DNA of 64,000 nucleotides, taken from the NCBI GenBank assembly GCA_013398615.1, contig VZSR01003807.1, forward strand, positions 14,279,154-14,343,153, given 5' to 3'. Shown here one piece after another: positions 45,516 to 57,705 of the stretch (within the stretch, counting starts at the first letter, position 1; every line of letters begins with the position of its first letter). A program made the translations under genes and the position numbers. The notes beneath the pieces were generated by a model that saw only the letters and a program-made list of their open reading frames with translations, did no database searches and was not told the origin of the DNA. Source of the DNA: Brachypodius melanocephalos. Its lineage: Eukaryota > Chordata > Aves > Passeriformes > Pycnonotidae.

Positions 45516-48500
45516 TGCAAACAGCTGAAATTTTAAAATGGAGATACACTTTTTCCGTCTTCCTTCTGAAGAATATTGATTGAAATTACTGTCATCAGCA
45601 CTACTTTATGATAATTACTAATTCATGTTGAGACAGTCTTGTGGCATAGAATATTTCAGTACAAATGGTTCAATTTTAGAAAAGTCCTATCCCACTGAAA
45701 ACAGGATCTTTCTCAAGTAATGAGTGAGAAATGAGACTTCAGTGATAGCTGCCCAGCCAACAATATCATCAAGAGTATTATAACTAAAAGAGGTCTAGAA
45801 AAGCAGATTTGCTTTACTGAGGTAAATTACATAAACTCACATTTCTGTTGCTGGATTGCAATGATGTGTTTAATGTTTCTAAAAACTTGTTGTAGTGGCT
45901 TCCTCCAACAAAAAGGGTTTAAGAGACAATTTGGTTTGAAATAGCTTTAAAATAGTTACTCTTTTGAGGAAGATGTAGGAACCAGGAAGAACAGGTCAAC
46001 AAATTAGTCTACTGCTTTCATTTGAAGTAATTCCATGTCTGCTCAGGTTTGTTGCCTGCTAGTGGACACTCGACACGACTCAGACAATGTACTCCATCCA
46101 ACCAGGCTTTTTGTAGGAGCACTTCTAATAGCATGATATTCATAAAGAAACATATGATTTTCACTGTAAAAAATAAGATTTTAAATTTAGATATCAAGAA
46201 TATGAGACAAAAACTTTCTTCCAAAACACAAGGATTTTGACAGATTTTTTTACTACTTTAGTGCACTTTTACATACTGAAATGCTATCAGAAAGCTAATG
46301 GTATGAGGGATGAAGACTGACACTTTGATTCCCTGGTCTACTTTGCTACCAGGCTGCTTGTGCCAACTCTGAGCCCAATCTAGAGCAAAAAAAAAATTTA
46401 AAAAATTAGGAAAACAGTTTTGTCAAGTAGTGGAGCAGTAGTAAAGAATGTAAAGAACTTAAGAGACATAACCCTGGGATTTAATAAAAGACTCTTTTGC
46501 ACTCTTCAGTGTACTGTAGTGGAATGTGATCAGTCTTTCAGCAACTCATGACCAGAGAAGTGGAGGTTATTTGCTAATTTGAACTATTCAGCATGTCACT
46601 TATTAACTTTCCTCATCTCTCCCCGTGGCATACTCAGATCAGTCTCTTTGCCTCTGTCACTTTGTACCACCATGTCCCAGTGGTGTTTGTCTTGGCTTTT
46701 ATGTAAAGCAGCAGCTGAATGAGAAGCCAAGACTACTCATGTTTTTTTCCTTCAGAGGCAGCCCTACATAATTTTGGCTGAAATCAGTGGAAAACCTCCT
46801 GCTTACTTCAACAGGATTAGGGTTCATCCTGGTTGAAACATCAAAACTTATTTCAGAGGACAAAGGAGCTGAAGAGAGAGTGGCAGATGGTGGGCATGAG
46901 CCTGCCTGATCCCAGTTTGGTGGAATATTATCAGGAATATTGCATAATGTAAGGGTTTCAGCACAATTTAAAAAAGAATTCATATGAAATACACGAAGGA
47001 AACTTGCTATTGCTGTTGTTTTTCACGCTAGTGGACATCTTGCTATCTATGAAACATCTGTGCATGATTTTTGCCCCAATATGTTAACTTATTTATAAGG
47101 AACCACATTTCGTAAAACTTCTCAGTAGTGAATGCAAAATTAGGGCTGGACTTCTTTTACTGAACAGCAAATTTCTTGAGTGTCTGGAGTTAGATATAAA
47201 AATGAGACAGGTATAAATCTCACAGGCTGAGGTCAAGCAAGACTTACATGCTTGTGAGCTGAGAGGAAGGATCATCCTTCAGGATGTGTTGTCCCGTTTC
47301 TCTCTGCTGTCCCATTTTAGTAGCTGTCCTGGTCCTGGACAACAGGGAAAAAAAAATCCATGAAGCTGTGTCTGTTCAACGGATAAGAAAGAAAGGGTTC
47401 AGCAGACTGTAAAAGGTTTTTTCCTTTCTTTTGTCTAGGAAGAGTCCTTTCTTCCTGAGTCTGACTGGAAAAGGCTCCTGCAGCACAAATCTCCGGTGTG
47501 GTGAGTGCTGTCCATCTTAGAGATGTCCAAAGGAGCTTCTCACAAAAAAGGAGGATTATCCAAAGAATTTAAATGAGAGCAAGGTGTCCTCTAGAGCACC
47601 CTCTGAGCTGGCAGAGGGAGTGGGGAGATGCAGAACACCTGGTTTGCAGCTGACCAAGCTGGCATGGGCAGTTTCTGAGGCTGCTCACTGCTGGAGATGG
47701 GCATGCAAGAAAGAGCAGCAGTGTGGGTTTGGAGGCTCTCACAGCTCCTGAGACATTTTTGTGGATTTGGTTCAAGTCATTCTAATCTATTGGAGCATCA
47801 TGACATCTATGCTGCTTTAAAGAACAGAGTTTAAATTTGATATAGGCCATGCCCTGTGTTTAAGTGTATTTGGTGGCCAAGGCCACTGGGGCGTTTCAGA
47901 AAAGCCAAGGTGAGAACAACATGTAGGAAGAGTGGGATCCTGGGACTGGTTACATGCACTTTCCTCAGGTGATACAGTGCCTCAGACACTCCTTGGAAGA
48001 CCACTGCTGGACTCAGATAGATAAACTTATACCCATTTTAAGGATATTTTTGCAGAGTCCATGTGATCATCAAAACAGAGTTTAAAACTAATAGTTCCTA
48101 GGCTGTGTCTGAAGTATTGAACACAGAATTAGCATACCCAGGCACTCAGCCAACATGAAAATATATGAAAATTTCTATTGTGCCATTTTCCAGCTGAAGA
48201 TTAGCAGGATTAGTAGCAAAATTTGTCCTTCTCGCTGTTGCTTACTGATGCCTGTGACTGTTGGGCAATGCAGTAACACATCTGCTGAAGAAATGGAAAC
48301 ATTCAAGTGCTATCAACTATGTGAGCAATGCCATATGGGTTATATTTACTCAACTGGCTTATACACAGCTTGTCATTACTGTTAAGCATTTTGCACAGAA
48401 CATGATATAAAGGTCACTCAGACTAGCTGGATTTTAAAGGTAATAAGGAAAGCAACCTTGTATTAATAAATCATAATAATTCTGTGTGTGCAATCAGATA

Positions 48501-49404
48501 CTTTTTTTTAGTTACCAATAATAATATTTTGTAAACATCAATGAAGACACTGATACTACTCACTTCAGGCAGAGGAAATGTAGAGATTTGAGCACCATAA
48601 TGCTCCTGAGGGCATTATGAGATGGAGACAATTTGTACTGCAATTGGTTACTCAGGCATCAGCCCAAAGGAAGTGACATTTCACTGGTCTGCATGCTAAA
48701 CACAACAGGGATTATTCGCACTTCTTCAAAGGAATAAACACAAAACTGGCTTCTGGAAAAAAATGTCTTTGAGATGACTTCCGGATTCTGTTAATAGCTT
48801 GTGGTATAGACACTGCTCATCATTCTGATAATTTAATTTGACAGGACTTTCTGAATAAGGAAAAAAGAGATAAACATGCAATTTAGTGAATGGTGGGAAT
48901 TTAGTTAATAAACTTGGAAAAAAACCTGACTGGTTTGTTTAAGATGTGCAATATCAGAATAAAAACTCACAGAAAGGCTGTGAAACATTATATCTAAAAG
49001 GCAGAAATAAATCACTTAAATGTTCACCACATTACAGAAAAATATATAATCAAAGTAATGCATTATTTAGTGATTTTTTAAGACTACATTTCTGAAAGAA
49101 TAAAGACAAGGAGTTATTTGGGGTTGATTTTCTTTCTTTTGGGGTTGGAAGGTCTTGCATTTAGAACACACAAACATGCTTTGTAACAACATACAGGAAA
49201 AAATTACAGTTAAAAGGAATTTAACAACCCCATGTCTACCATAAAAATTCAAAGGTAAAATCTACTATAAATTACACAGAAAATTTATTAGAAATATATG
49301 TGTTTGGTGAGATTGAGTTGTTTTGTGGATGTTTTTATGAAGAAAGAAAGAGAAGGATTTTGTACTCGAAGAGGACAGTCCCCGACTTGCTTCATTTCTC
49401 CCAG
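45516..49404. other. Unique non-coding DNA
   Basis: No gene supported. A small near-palindrome centred at about 48608 has an 8-bp perfect outer stem, CATAATGC/GCATTATG. The stretch at 47270-47780 is somewhat GC-richer but has no recognised content. Confidence 0.45.
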
Positions 49405-49626
49405 ACACTCTGAAAGCGTTTTGGCTTTATAAAGAAACCCTTGTCATGTGAATCAATTGGCCATGCAATGTATCTTGCGCCTTTTGAATGCCCTGGCATA
49501 TCTCAGCTGCTCTGCATCATACAGCAGTCTCTAACTCCTGTTATAGATCTCTCCCCTCCTCTCCAAGGATGGATCTGATGCCCAGGTCTGACACAGCAGC
49601 CTGGGTTGCAAAAGGACTGTAGAAAG
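49405..49626 (+). other. Candidate non-coding exon (speculative)
   Basis: TTGCTTCATTTCTCCCAG ending at 49404 resembles a good acceptor, and AAAG|GTAAGAG at 49623-49633 resembles a good donor, giving a 222-base interval. All three frames contain stops, so it could only be an untranslated or long-non-coding-RNA exon. TTTATAAAG at 49426-49434 also resembles a TATA box. Splice-site pairs of this quality do occur by chance. Confidence 0.15.
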
Positions 49627-52068
49627 GTAAGAGCTGCAATGAGGACAGAACCATTGAGATGGGAGCGTCCATAGCTCAAGCAGACAGATGCACTCGTCTA
49701 CTGAGCATGATAGGGAGTAAACAAAGTGAAAAAAGGAAAGCCCAAAATTCTGTTTATTTGCCTGAATATAGTCTTGGCAAGGTTAATAAGAGAATCCACA
49801 AGGAAAGTAATCTCAGTCTATAAACTGTAATGGATTCTGTGATGACAAGGGCCAAAGCTGCTGTTTTAAGATAAAAACATGAGCTTGGAAAATGCAGCAG
49901 GAGAGCAGAGTTTGCAGTCCTCTAGAGTGTACACATAAAGGTCTGGTTCATGACTCAAACCCCATGCACATTCTTCCAGCGGCTCATTTGTTTATGAGAA
50001 AAATGCACCATGCCGTGAATCCAAAGAGGCTTTCCTGAATACCACTCTTCACAGATTTCACCTGGGTAAAGTCAGTGCCAAACGTTGGATATTTTGTTAA
50101 TTTAACCTTAACAGCAGAAGATTTTAAGGTATTGTTCTCAATTTACATGTAACAGTAGAAACAGTCAGAATTTGACAGGAATTTCTAAAACCAGCTGTAA
50201 TATGTAGCCCACATATATAACTAATATGAAGGACAAGCTTACAAAGCTTTGGAGTCATTCTTCAACCTTATAAAATCAGCATGATTGGGACATATGCAAT
50301 GCAGTCATCCTGTGTCTTGAGACCTCAGCTGATAGGTCCAGACCCTGCAGAGCCCTCCGTGGACAGTCTTGAGAGAATTGTCTCCCCTGTGTGAGCAATA
50401 GCTTAAAGTTTTGCTACTTGGGGTTCACCTAAATTGAAAATTTACAAAAAAGATATTAAAGGTCAGAAAGAAAATGGAAAATTATTAATATAGCAGCTTT
50501 TAGATAGCTAAACATGTGCAATTATTTCTATAAAAGACCACAGCTACAGATTAGAAGGTATATTGTAAGACATATAATTATCATTCAGAATAGAACAGCT
50601 ATTTTAAAATTAGGAATTTTACGTCAGATATAGTTGTCAGGATTTCTAACACAATAAAACTATCTGAGAACTGTTTGCATCAGTAAAAAAGTCACACTGA
50701 AAGAAAGACCACATAAATAGGTTAAGAGCCCTAATAAGCCCAGATGTGTTAGAAATCACATTGCGTTTTATTTATCCTATTTAAAATTCCAAGTGCTTTT
50801 GTATTCCATTAACTGCCGACACTATTATAAATTTGCCTGAATACTCCAGTCAGTAGATAAAAATTTTTAAGGTGGAAAAGACATATTTTGGTTTTTTTCT
50901 ACTGATATTCTCAATAATTGACAATAATGGTCTTTTGACCTAATTATTTGGAGTAATTTTCTGTATTTCTGATTTCTTATCCAGGAAATCCTTTACATGG
51001 TTGCCTTCCATGGATTCCACTAGAGTTTTGTATTTGATGATAAGAAAAGCACACTCTGCCAAATGTATTTGATATGGATGTTATCATTTCTTTTGCTGAA
51101 GGATTTTCATTTTGTTGTACTCTAACTCAGTTGAGAATCCCTTCTGCCTTTGCACACCGCCCATAAGATAAGTAAGATAAGAGATCTAGATACCTTACTG
51201 AGATTAAAATATAAATATACAGGATCATCCTGGACAGAACAGCACTTCATTGACCAGTCCCATCTCCATTTCTCATTTTGCGGATCTCCATGGTACCTCT
51301 TCATGAGCTTTGTCTCTGGACATTTCAATAGAACTGTCTTTTACTGTGCCCTGACTTGATTTTAAGTGCTGCTCCACTTTCAGCATGCATTTATGAGTTT
51401 GTGATTACCAACAGGGTCCAAACCCCTCACTGCCCTTTCTGCAAGCTCTCATTTTGCCTTTAGCAAGCCAGGAAAATTCTTTCTTGTTCAAAACTAGTAT
51501 ATTCTTAAAGGATAGCTGCCTTCTCTATCCCTTCATTTTTAGTTGCACAGATAAATTTTGGATTAATAATCTAATTAAATAAACAGGCAAAAATTCACAA
51601 CAAATATTTTTGATTTTGGTATCTTTTTAGCATTTCTTTTTTTAAGTATCTACAGTTGTGGAAACCTAAAAATTATAGGAAATTTGTATCCTCGCCCCCT
51701 TTCCCCATTTTATTTTCTCCCTCCACTGAAAGAAGGCACACAGTTCTACAGATTTTCTGGTGCACTCTGGTAGAGTGCTAGTGGAAGCAAATAGGGAGGA
51801 ATGATGTTTGGAGCTTTCAGAACATCTCTCTGGAAATTCTAACAGGACATCGGGATGAAAAAATTTCTTTACCAAAGATAATTGTGTAGCTAAATAGAGC
51901 AGCTAAAGTGGAGGATTTCTTATCACCAGCTCCATTCTCAGAAAACTTGGAAGAGCTGCTGTGTAATTATTTCTGAGACCACACCACTGAAAACATATGA
52001 CAAACCATGATAAATAGCCTCACTCAGCATTGTATATCAGATTAGTAAAAATAATTCATTTGTGTGAT
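49627..52068. other. Unique non-coding DNA
   Basis: No gene or repeat recognised. Confidence 0.5.
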
Positions 52069-52103
52069 CCTCACTCAGAAAGTGAGGGACATGGTGTCCC
52101 TCA
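52069..52103. repeat. Two overlapping, mutually exclusive hairpins
   Basis: CCTCACT (52069-52075) pairs with 52081-52087 around a 5-base loop. TGAGGGACA (52083-52091) pairs with TGTCCCTCA (52095-52103) around a 3-base loop. The two stems share 52083-52087, so only one can form at a time. In a bird genome this is more likely a mutation footprint than a switch. Confidence 0.8.
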
Positions 52104-55100
52104 GTCAGAAATCTATCCGTATCTACTGTTAAGAAGAGAGACCTTAACACCAGCCCCAGAACAGTTTCTGCATTTCAGAGCACCAGCAGAGAAGCACAGC
52201 CGAGTACCTCATCAAGATAAGCATGAGCATATTTCATGGAGCACAATTCAGTGGGTAGCCTGGTCACACAGGACTCAGGAAACTCAAGCACAAAGTAAAT
52301 AATAAGTTCAGATGCTATTTCAATGTTGCTTAAGAAAATAAACGGAACATTTCAGGAAAAAAGCAAAGCTAAACCACAAAACCTCTAATCAATTTCTTCC
52401 ACAAATTCCGTGGCATCATATCAATTATATAAATGTTCATCTGGTGACATTTTAATCTGCCAAAATAAATCTATTTGATCAACCTTGAATAAATAACCCC
52501 ATGGAGGCTTTGTGTTGGTTTGGTTTTTGTTTTTTAATAGTTCCTTCCTGATCCTAAACTGTGTTATCAAAATGACTTTGAGTGCCTAATCAGACACATC
52601 AGTCAAGCACCTTCAAGCACTGTGCCACCCCAAGAATGGATACCCCTCACTCAACAGCCAGCTGCAGTCAATTGCAAGTCCTTCAAAAGAAAAGATGCAT
52701 GTGTAGAGGAAGAGGAGAATTTACAAGTCAAATTATGGCCCTGACTCTTACAGCTGATCAGCTGAAGCCCTGAAGAATGAGATCTGATTATAATCACAGT
52801 CCTGATGTAAAGCTGAAGTGTTACGAGGGCATGCTAAGGGCAATGAAAACCGTCCTGCTCTATTTGGGCTTAACAGATGAAAAAAGAAGCAGGATGACTC
52901 AATCTCCGTGCATTTTTGGATACAGGCAGAAGAATGCCTCCCTAAAGTGAGGTAAAAGAATAACTGAATGGAATGTGGGCTTGCTTTATTCAAAGTACTG
53001 GTTTTAAAATACACATCTTTTTGGATATGGAAAAAGAGATAGGGATTTAATGTTAATTACATGAACACTTCTTTTGCTTTTTACCCTCTCCTTTAACTGG
53101 GAACGGGAACAGAGTAACTGAGAGAATGAAAGGAAGAGGTATATTCAGAAAATATCTATGTACTTTAGTTTGAAATACTTGATATTTAAAAACAGGCTTG
53201 TCCATTCAATTCTGGTTTTTATTGTTACATTAACACTGCATATTTGAGTTACTGCTTCTCTGTGACTCTGCTTCTGGCTTACCCTGCTTTTACTTTTATT
53301 GAGATGCATCTCTCCCACTGGCACAGGAAAAAGGAAGATTTTCTTTGAGGTAATTATTAATTAGGCAATTATTATTTATGTTAGTCCAGCAAACGAGAGA
53401 CATTAGGTCTAGACCAGCAACAGAAATTGTTAGCATTAAATTGAGGCACAACATATAAATTAGCCCTGCTCCAGAAAGTTTGCAGCCCAGTCACAAGACA
53501 AGAAACAGGCAGCAGCAGATGAATAACTGAGGCAGCTATTGCTCGTGCAGCTCAGTGAGCAGAGAGCACTGCTTATCTGTCCAGAACAGTATTTTACCCT
53601 GGCAGAAAGATTTTTTCATGTGTTTCAAGGCTACTTGCCATTTGAACTAATGAATGTTCAGAAGAACATAACAGAGGACAGATTTAAACAGAATGCAGTG
53701 TTTTCCTTTTTCCCCCCGCCTTAAATGTATTTTTAATAAAATGGTGTTCTTTTTTTACCTCTCTCCTTTGAACAATATTTGTGACAGTATTTATAATAAT
53801 GGGAGATAATGTAATTTTTGAAAACTCCAACCAGAGATATACTGTTCTTCTTACTATTTATCTCACCAATGGATGTTTTTTGTCAGTGTTTTGCCAGTCT
53901 GTTGTTCGGAATATGCCAGGTGGATTTTAATTTCAGCTGAAAGCCACCTTTTGAAATTATTCCTCTGGGAAAATGTGCCATTAAACACAGTGAGGCATAC
54001 CAGCAGTCAATCAGACACATCCAGTGCTAAATTTATGTCAAAACTCTTAGGAACTGAGAGGAACCATGAGGAACCTAATAGCCTTTGCACTCTGCTATGT
54101 GTCTTCAGGTAACTGAGGATAGCCACAAATTTGTAAATGTACAAGTGGTATTAGGCCAAAAGTTGTGTCTGAACAGCACTGTCTTCCTTCAAGAAATGTC
54201 ATAATGCAGCCTGGATGTCCCAGCGTGTTGTTAAAAGAGTGATCAATTCCTGTAAGCTGTCTGAATCCTTTCACATTTCATGACTTGTTTGTTTAGGCTT
54301 CAAAAACACACCTTAGGGGAAATTCTCTCAAAAGCAGGGTTAAAAACATGAAATAAAGTCAGAATTTTCTGCTAACCTGTTAGTAGCTTAGTTAAAAAAG
54401 TTTTCCTATTACTTGTAACTTCTTGAAAATGGTATAATACTACTGCAAAGTCCAGGTCGGGTCTGTCTGCACAATAATTACATTGTATTTTCGAAATCAT
54501 GACACCCATTTTAAAACAAGTGTTCTGAGAAAAATCGATGTGTTTATTTGATCATTTGGGTTCTGTCAACCCTTCCAGAACGGTCCTATTTCCTACGTTT
54601 ATTTTTGAAACCAAATTGAGGCAAAGGATCCATCTAGGTTTTACTGCACAGATCACTAGCAGGTATTAACAGTTAGTCTGACTTTCCCTCCAGGTAATGA
54701 AGCCATTGATTTGGAGTTAAAAAGATACTTCTGCAGAAGCTCTAGATGTCCTATAGCAAAGCTAAACCTACTGAAAGCTGTCATTTGGGTAGGAGCAATC
54801 AGTAACTCACCCTGGATAAATAATCCTAAACCCAGAGTTCCTTTTCACTGTTGTGCTCAGGGACACCAGGCAATTTATCTGTGGTCTTCTACAAAAGCTC
54901 TAGAAAATGCCAATAATGGGGTTGCCGTAAGAACTGGTGAATCACTGACAGAGAGAAAATGTTTCTCATTTGTGTTCTCACTCCCAGTTCCAAGGAAACC
55001 TAACAGAGGAGTGGACATAAAAAGTTGTGCATTCGTTTTCATTAAACCTTTAGATTTTTATTGAAATTTTTCTTTTTGAAAGGATGATTTTGCATATGTG

Positions 55101-57127
55101 GCTGTGGCTTTGGCCTGTCTGTGCTGCTTTAGGAAAGGTGCAGAGTGGGTTCTGTTGCCCTCTTTATCTGTGTCTGCTCCTCAGACTGACGATTTTTGTA
55201 AGTCGTTTTTCAGTTCCTTTACTGTCAGAAAAGGGGAGGTTTGCTATCTCCAGCTTTAAAAACATTTATGCATACTCATTATGTCATGGTTTTTGCCTAT
55301 CTTTGGTGTGCTGCTTGACAAAGTGCAGTTAGTTTGGTACATTAATTTTTTGCAATATTTTCCTAAGGAACAGGACCATGAAGGTTAGTAGAGACTGCTG
55401 TGTGCTCATGATGCTTCAGTCAAGAAATCTTTTTTAACAGACTCTTCACAGATAATTTTTCAAATTTGCTAGGCCACTGTACTACCAAATAGGAATCTTG
55501 GTTGGGAAAAACTTGAGAAAGTCCTTTTCCTTTGTGTAGTGTTTTTAAAACTGAAAGTTGTCTGGAGCATAAAAAGATTCTTAACCCAAATAATGTATGA
55601 AGTATAAGATCACTATCAGTGCAGCACACCTGTTCAGAAGAGTTTCCTTTCAGAACTGTGAAGCACAAAGAATGTGATTTATTCTTTCCTGATTTAGTTT
55701 TCAAATCTTTGAATGCAGAGATTTGCTGCATTGTAACATTTATTTAATAGAGATTGTTTCTTCTTGGGGGAAGTAAGAACAAAATGCATCCAGTAATAAA
55801 ATAGATTCAGGCGATTTCACCAGTATCTGTCAAATTTGAGCATAAATGGTATTTGGGGACTTAATAAAAAGAATGGTGCTTTGGTTCACTGACTTTGCAG
55901 AAAGTATAATGTCATTAAGCTGACCTTTTCACTGAGTAACTGGGTATTGTATCAGATATGTCATATCACATTAAAATATTACATAAAACATCAATATTGA
56001 AAAAGATTTAAGATGGTGAAATGTAAGATGTCAAATGACAGATGTCTCTGAAATGTTTAGTTTAAGCCTTTGTGCACATCTCAGATAAGCAGTTCGGTAT
56101 CAACAGGCTGATAAGCTGACTTCCCACAGGCATGTGGCAGAGCACACCTGCAGATGAGCTGCCTCATCTGTGGGAAAGCTGTTCCTTGTGATATCCTCAC
56201 CTAATGATAGCAGGGAATTATTTAGAAAATGAAACAATTTTTCTAGGAAGATGAAGTTTCACCTCATGATGGAATACTTGAATTCTATCCTAGACTCTAT
56301 AGCTTGTATAGCTCTGCAGCTATTGCACATTTGCAGATTTTGGGACCAGAATAGGTTTTAGTGATTCTTTGTAAGCCCATATCTGTGATCCTCTAAGAAT
56401 TTGGTGGTTTATATTTAGGTGTTTACAGTGGAATGGTTTTATAGTTTGAAAAATATTGATGGAGAGAAAAAGGCAATAAGAACAAGAGAATTGTATTGCT
56501 GTAGTAAACAGGGCATGAGAACACAAGCTGAGGACAGGATAAAGCAGAACAATGAAAGGTGGTTTTGTCACTCAAAGCCTGAAGTCCTGAATATGCAAAC
56601 TTGAGCATGGTGGAGCCTAATTTATGATTCTGATAATTTCTTTTATTAAATATAAACATTTCAGGTGTTGCTGCTTCAGAGTCAATATTATGAGAAAGTG
56701 AAAAGTGTCAGTTTTCTGATATAATCATCTAATTTTAAAAAAGACATGGAACCATTTCAAACTTGCCTCCTAATATCTTTGAAGTCATAGAAATGTACTG
56801 CTCTTCCATCTAATTTTTAAACAGAGAAGAAGAACAACCAAAAAAGCAACTATTGGTTTAAATATGGATTTCTTATTAGTTTTTGAGGTTTTTTTCATGC
56901 GTCATAGCACATTAAAACCATTCATTACTCAGAGGTGGTGATATTTTTCCATGGTGCTTAGAAATTAACTCAGGTACTTCTCTTTGTACTACTGTAGGTT
57001 TTGCATGTTGGTGCATGTGGACCCCTCACTGCCCGTTAAAGCTTCTTTTGCATCAGTCTTGAATATGAAGCCCACAGTTCTGGCTTTCTTGGAATGGGAA
57101 GAGCCATATAAAGCCCTGGGATTTTTA
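52104..57127. other. Unique non-coding DNA (holds the motif cluster at 56.13-56.18 kb)
   Basis: No gene supported. A short T/G tract lies at 52511-52536. Open frames up to 117 codons (54711-55064) carry no recognisable motif. The bHLH/Notch-like cluster is listed separately. Confidence 0.45.
56131..56177. promoter_or_regulatory. Candidate enhancer core: four E-boxes plus RBPJ-like site
   Basis: Within 47 bases there are four CANNTG E-boxes (CATGTG 56131, CACCTG 56145, CAGATG 56151, CATCTG 56165), followed directly by TGTGGGAAA at 56169-56177, which fits the YGTGGGAAM consensus of the Notch effector RBPJ/Su(H). Paired E-box and RBPJ sites are a known signature of Notch-responsive bHLH targets. 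56151-56158 and 56163-56170 also form a perfect 8-bp hairpin with a CTGC loop. The motif matches are seen directly. Enhancer activity is inference, and single-sequence motif clusters have many false positives. Confidence 0.3.
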
Positions 57128-57288
57128 TGGGTTTCCTTTTTTTGTTGTTGGTTGTTTGGGGGTTTTTTGTGTTTGGTTTTTTGGTGGGTTTTTGGTGGGT
57201 TTTTTGGTGTGTGTTTTGTTTGTTTTGTTTGCTTGTTTGTTTGTTATTTGGGATTTTGTTTTGTTTTGCTTTGTTTTGTTTGTTTGGT
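57128..57288 (-). repeat. T/G-rich low-complexity tract with G-runs
   Basis: About 160 bases of almost only T and G on the plus strand, the mirror of the A/C tracts, so the A/C strand is minus here. It includes a GGGGG run at 57158-57162 and several GGTGGG words, so a two- or three-tier G-quadruplex is possible. The long hydrophobic frames over it (rich in F, L, V, W and G) are compositional artefacts. Confidence 0.92.
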
Positions 57289-57559
57289 GATTTAAAAAAA
57301 AATAATATAGATATCAGACATTCTCCTGTGACAAGTAATTGATGTTTAAGTGATGACAGAGTGCCTGAGAGTAGGAAAAGAATCATTTAGCAAGATATAG
57401 CTGTGGCAGCAACTGGCACACTATTAGTCACCATCTAGTCAAATGAGGCATTTAATTTTGAGCAGCTTCAAGAGTACATGTCAGGACACTGGTAAGGCAA
57501 AATTATATTCTTCTATGATTTTCCTACTACGGTTCAGGTGATTACAGTTACAAAGTCCA
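57289..57559. other. Unique non-coding DNA
   Basis: No feature recognised. Confidence 0.5.
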
Positions 57560-57705
57560 CACAAATTCTGCCTCAAAGTGATTCCACATTAAACTGTAGC
57601 CCCTAATCCTTAAACCCAGAGACCTCTTAAACATCATAAATACTGCTGCACTTCCTTGAAAAACTATTCCACTTTCCTGACACTGGCTTGAGATCGTAGT
57701 TGAAG
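57560..57705 (-). mobile_element. Possible ancient CR1 3' region, minus strand (weak)
   Basis: The plus strand around 57625-57690 (CCTCTTAAACATCATAAATA, CACTTCCTTGAAAAACTATT, CCACTTTCCTGACACTGG) resembles the inverted CR1 3' region, where TTTAAACA, a CCACTTCCCTGGGCAG-like string and a TTCCAGTGTCTGACA-like string follow each other. Order and spacing agree but identity is low. Confidence 0.35.

Noticed and set aside
56984..57386. Hydrophobic 103-codon frame and opposite 116-codon frame, possible membrane protein
   Set aside because: Both span the T/G-rich simple repeat. The F/L/V/W/G-rich composition comes from TTT, TTG and GGG codons.
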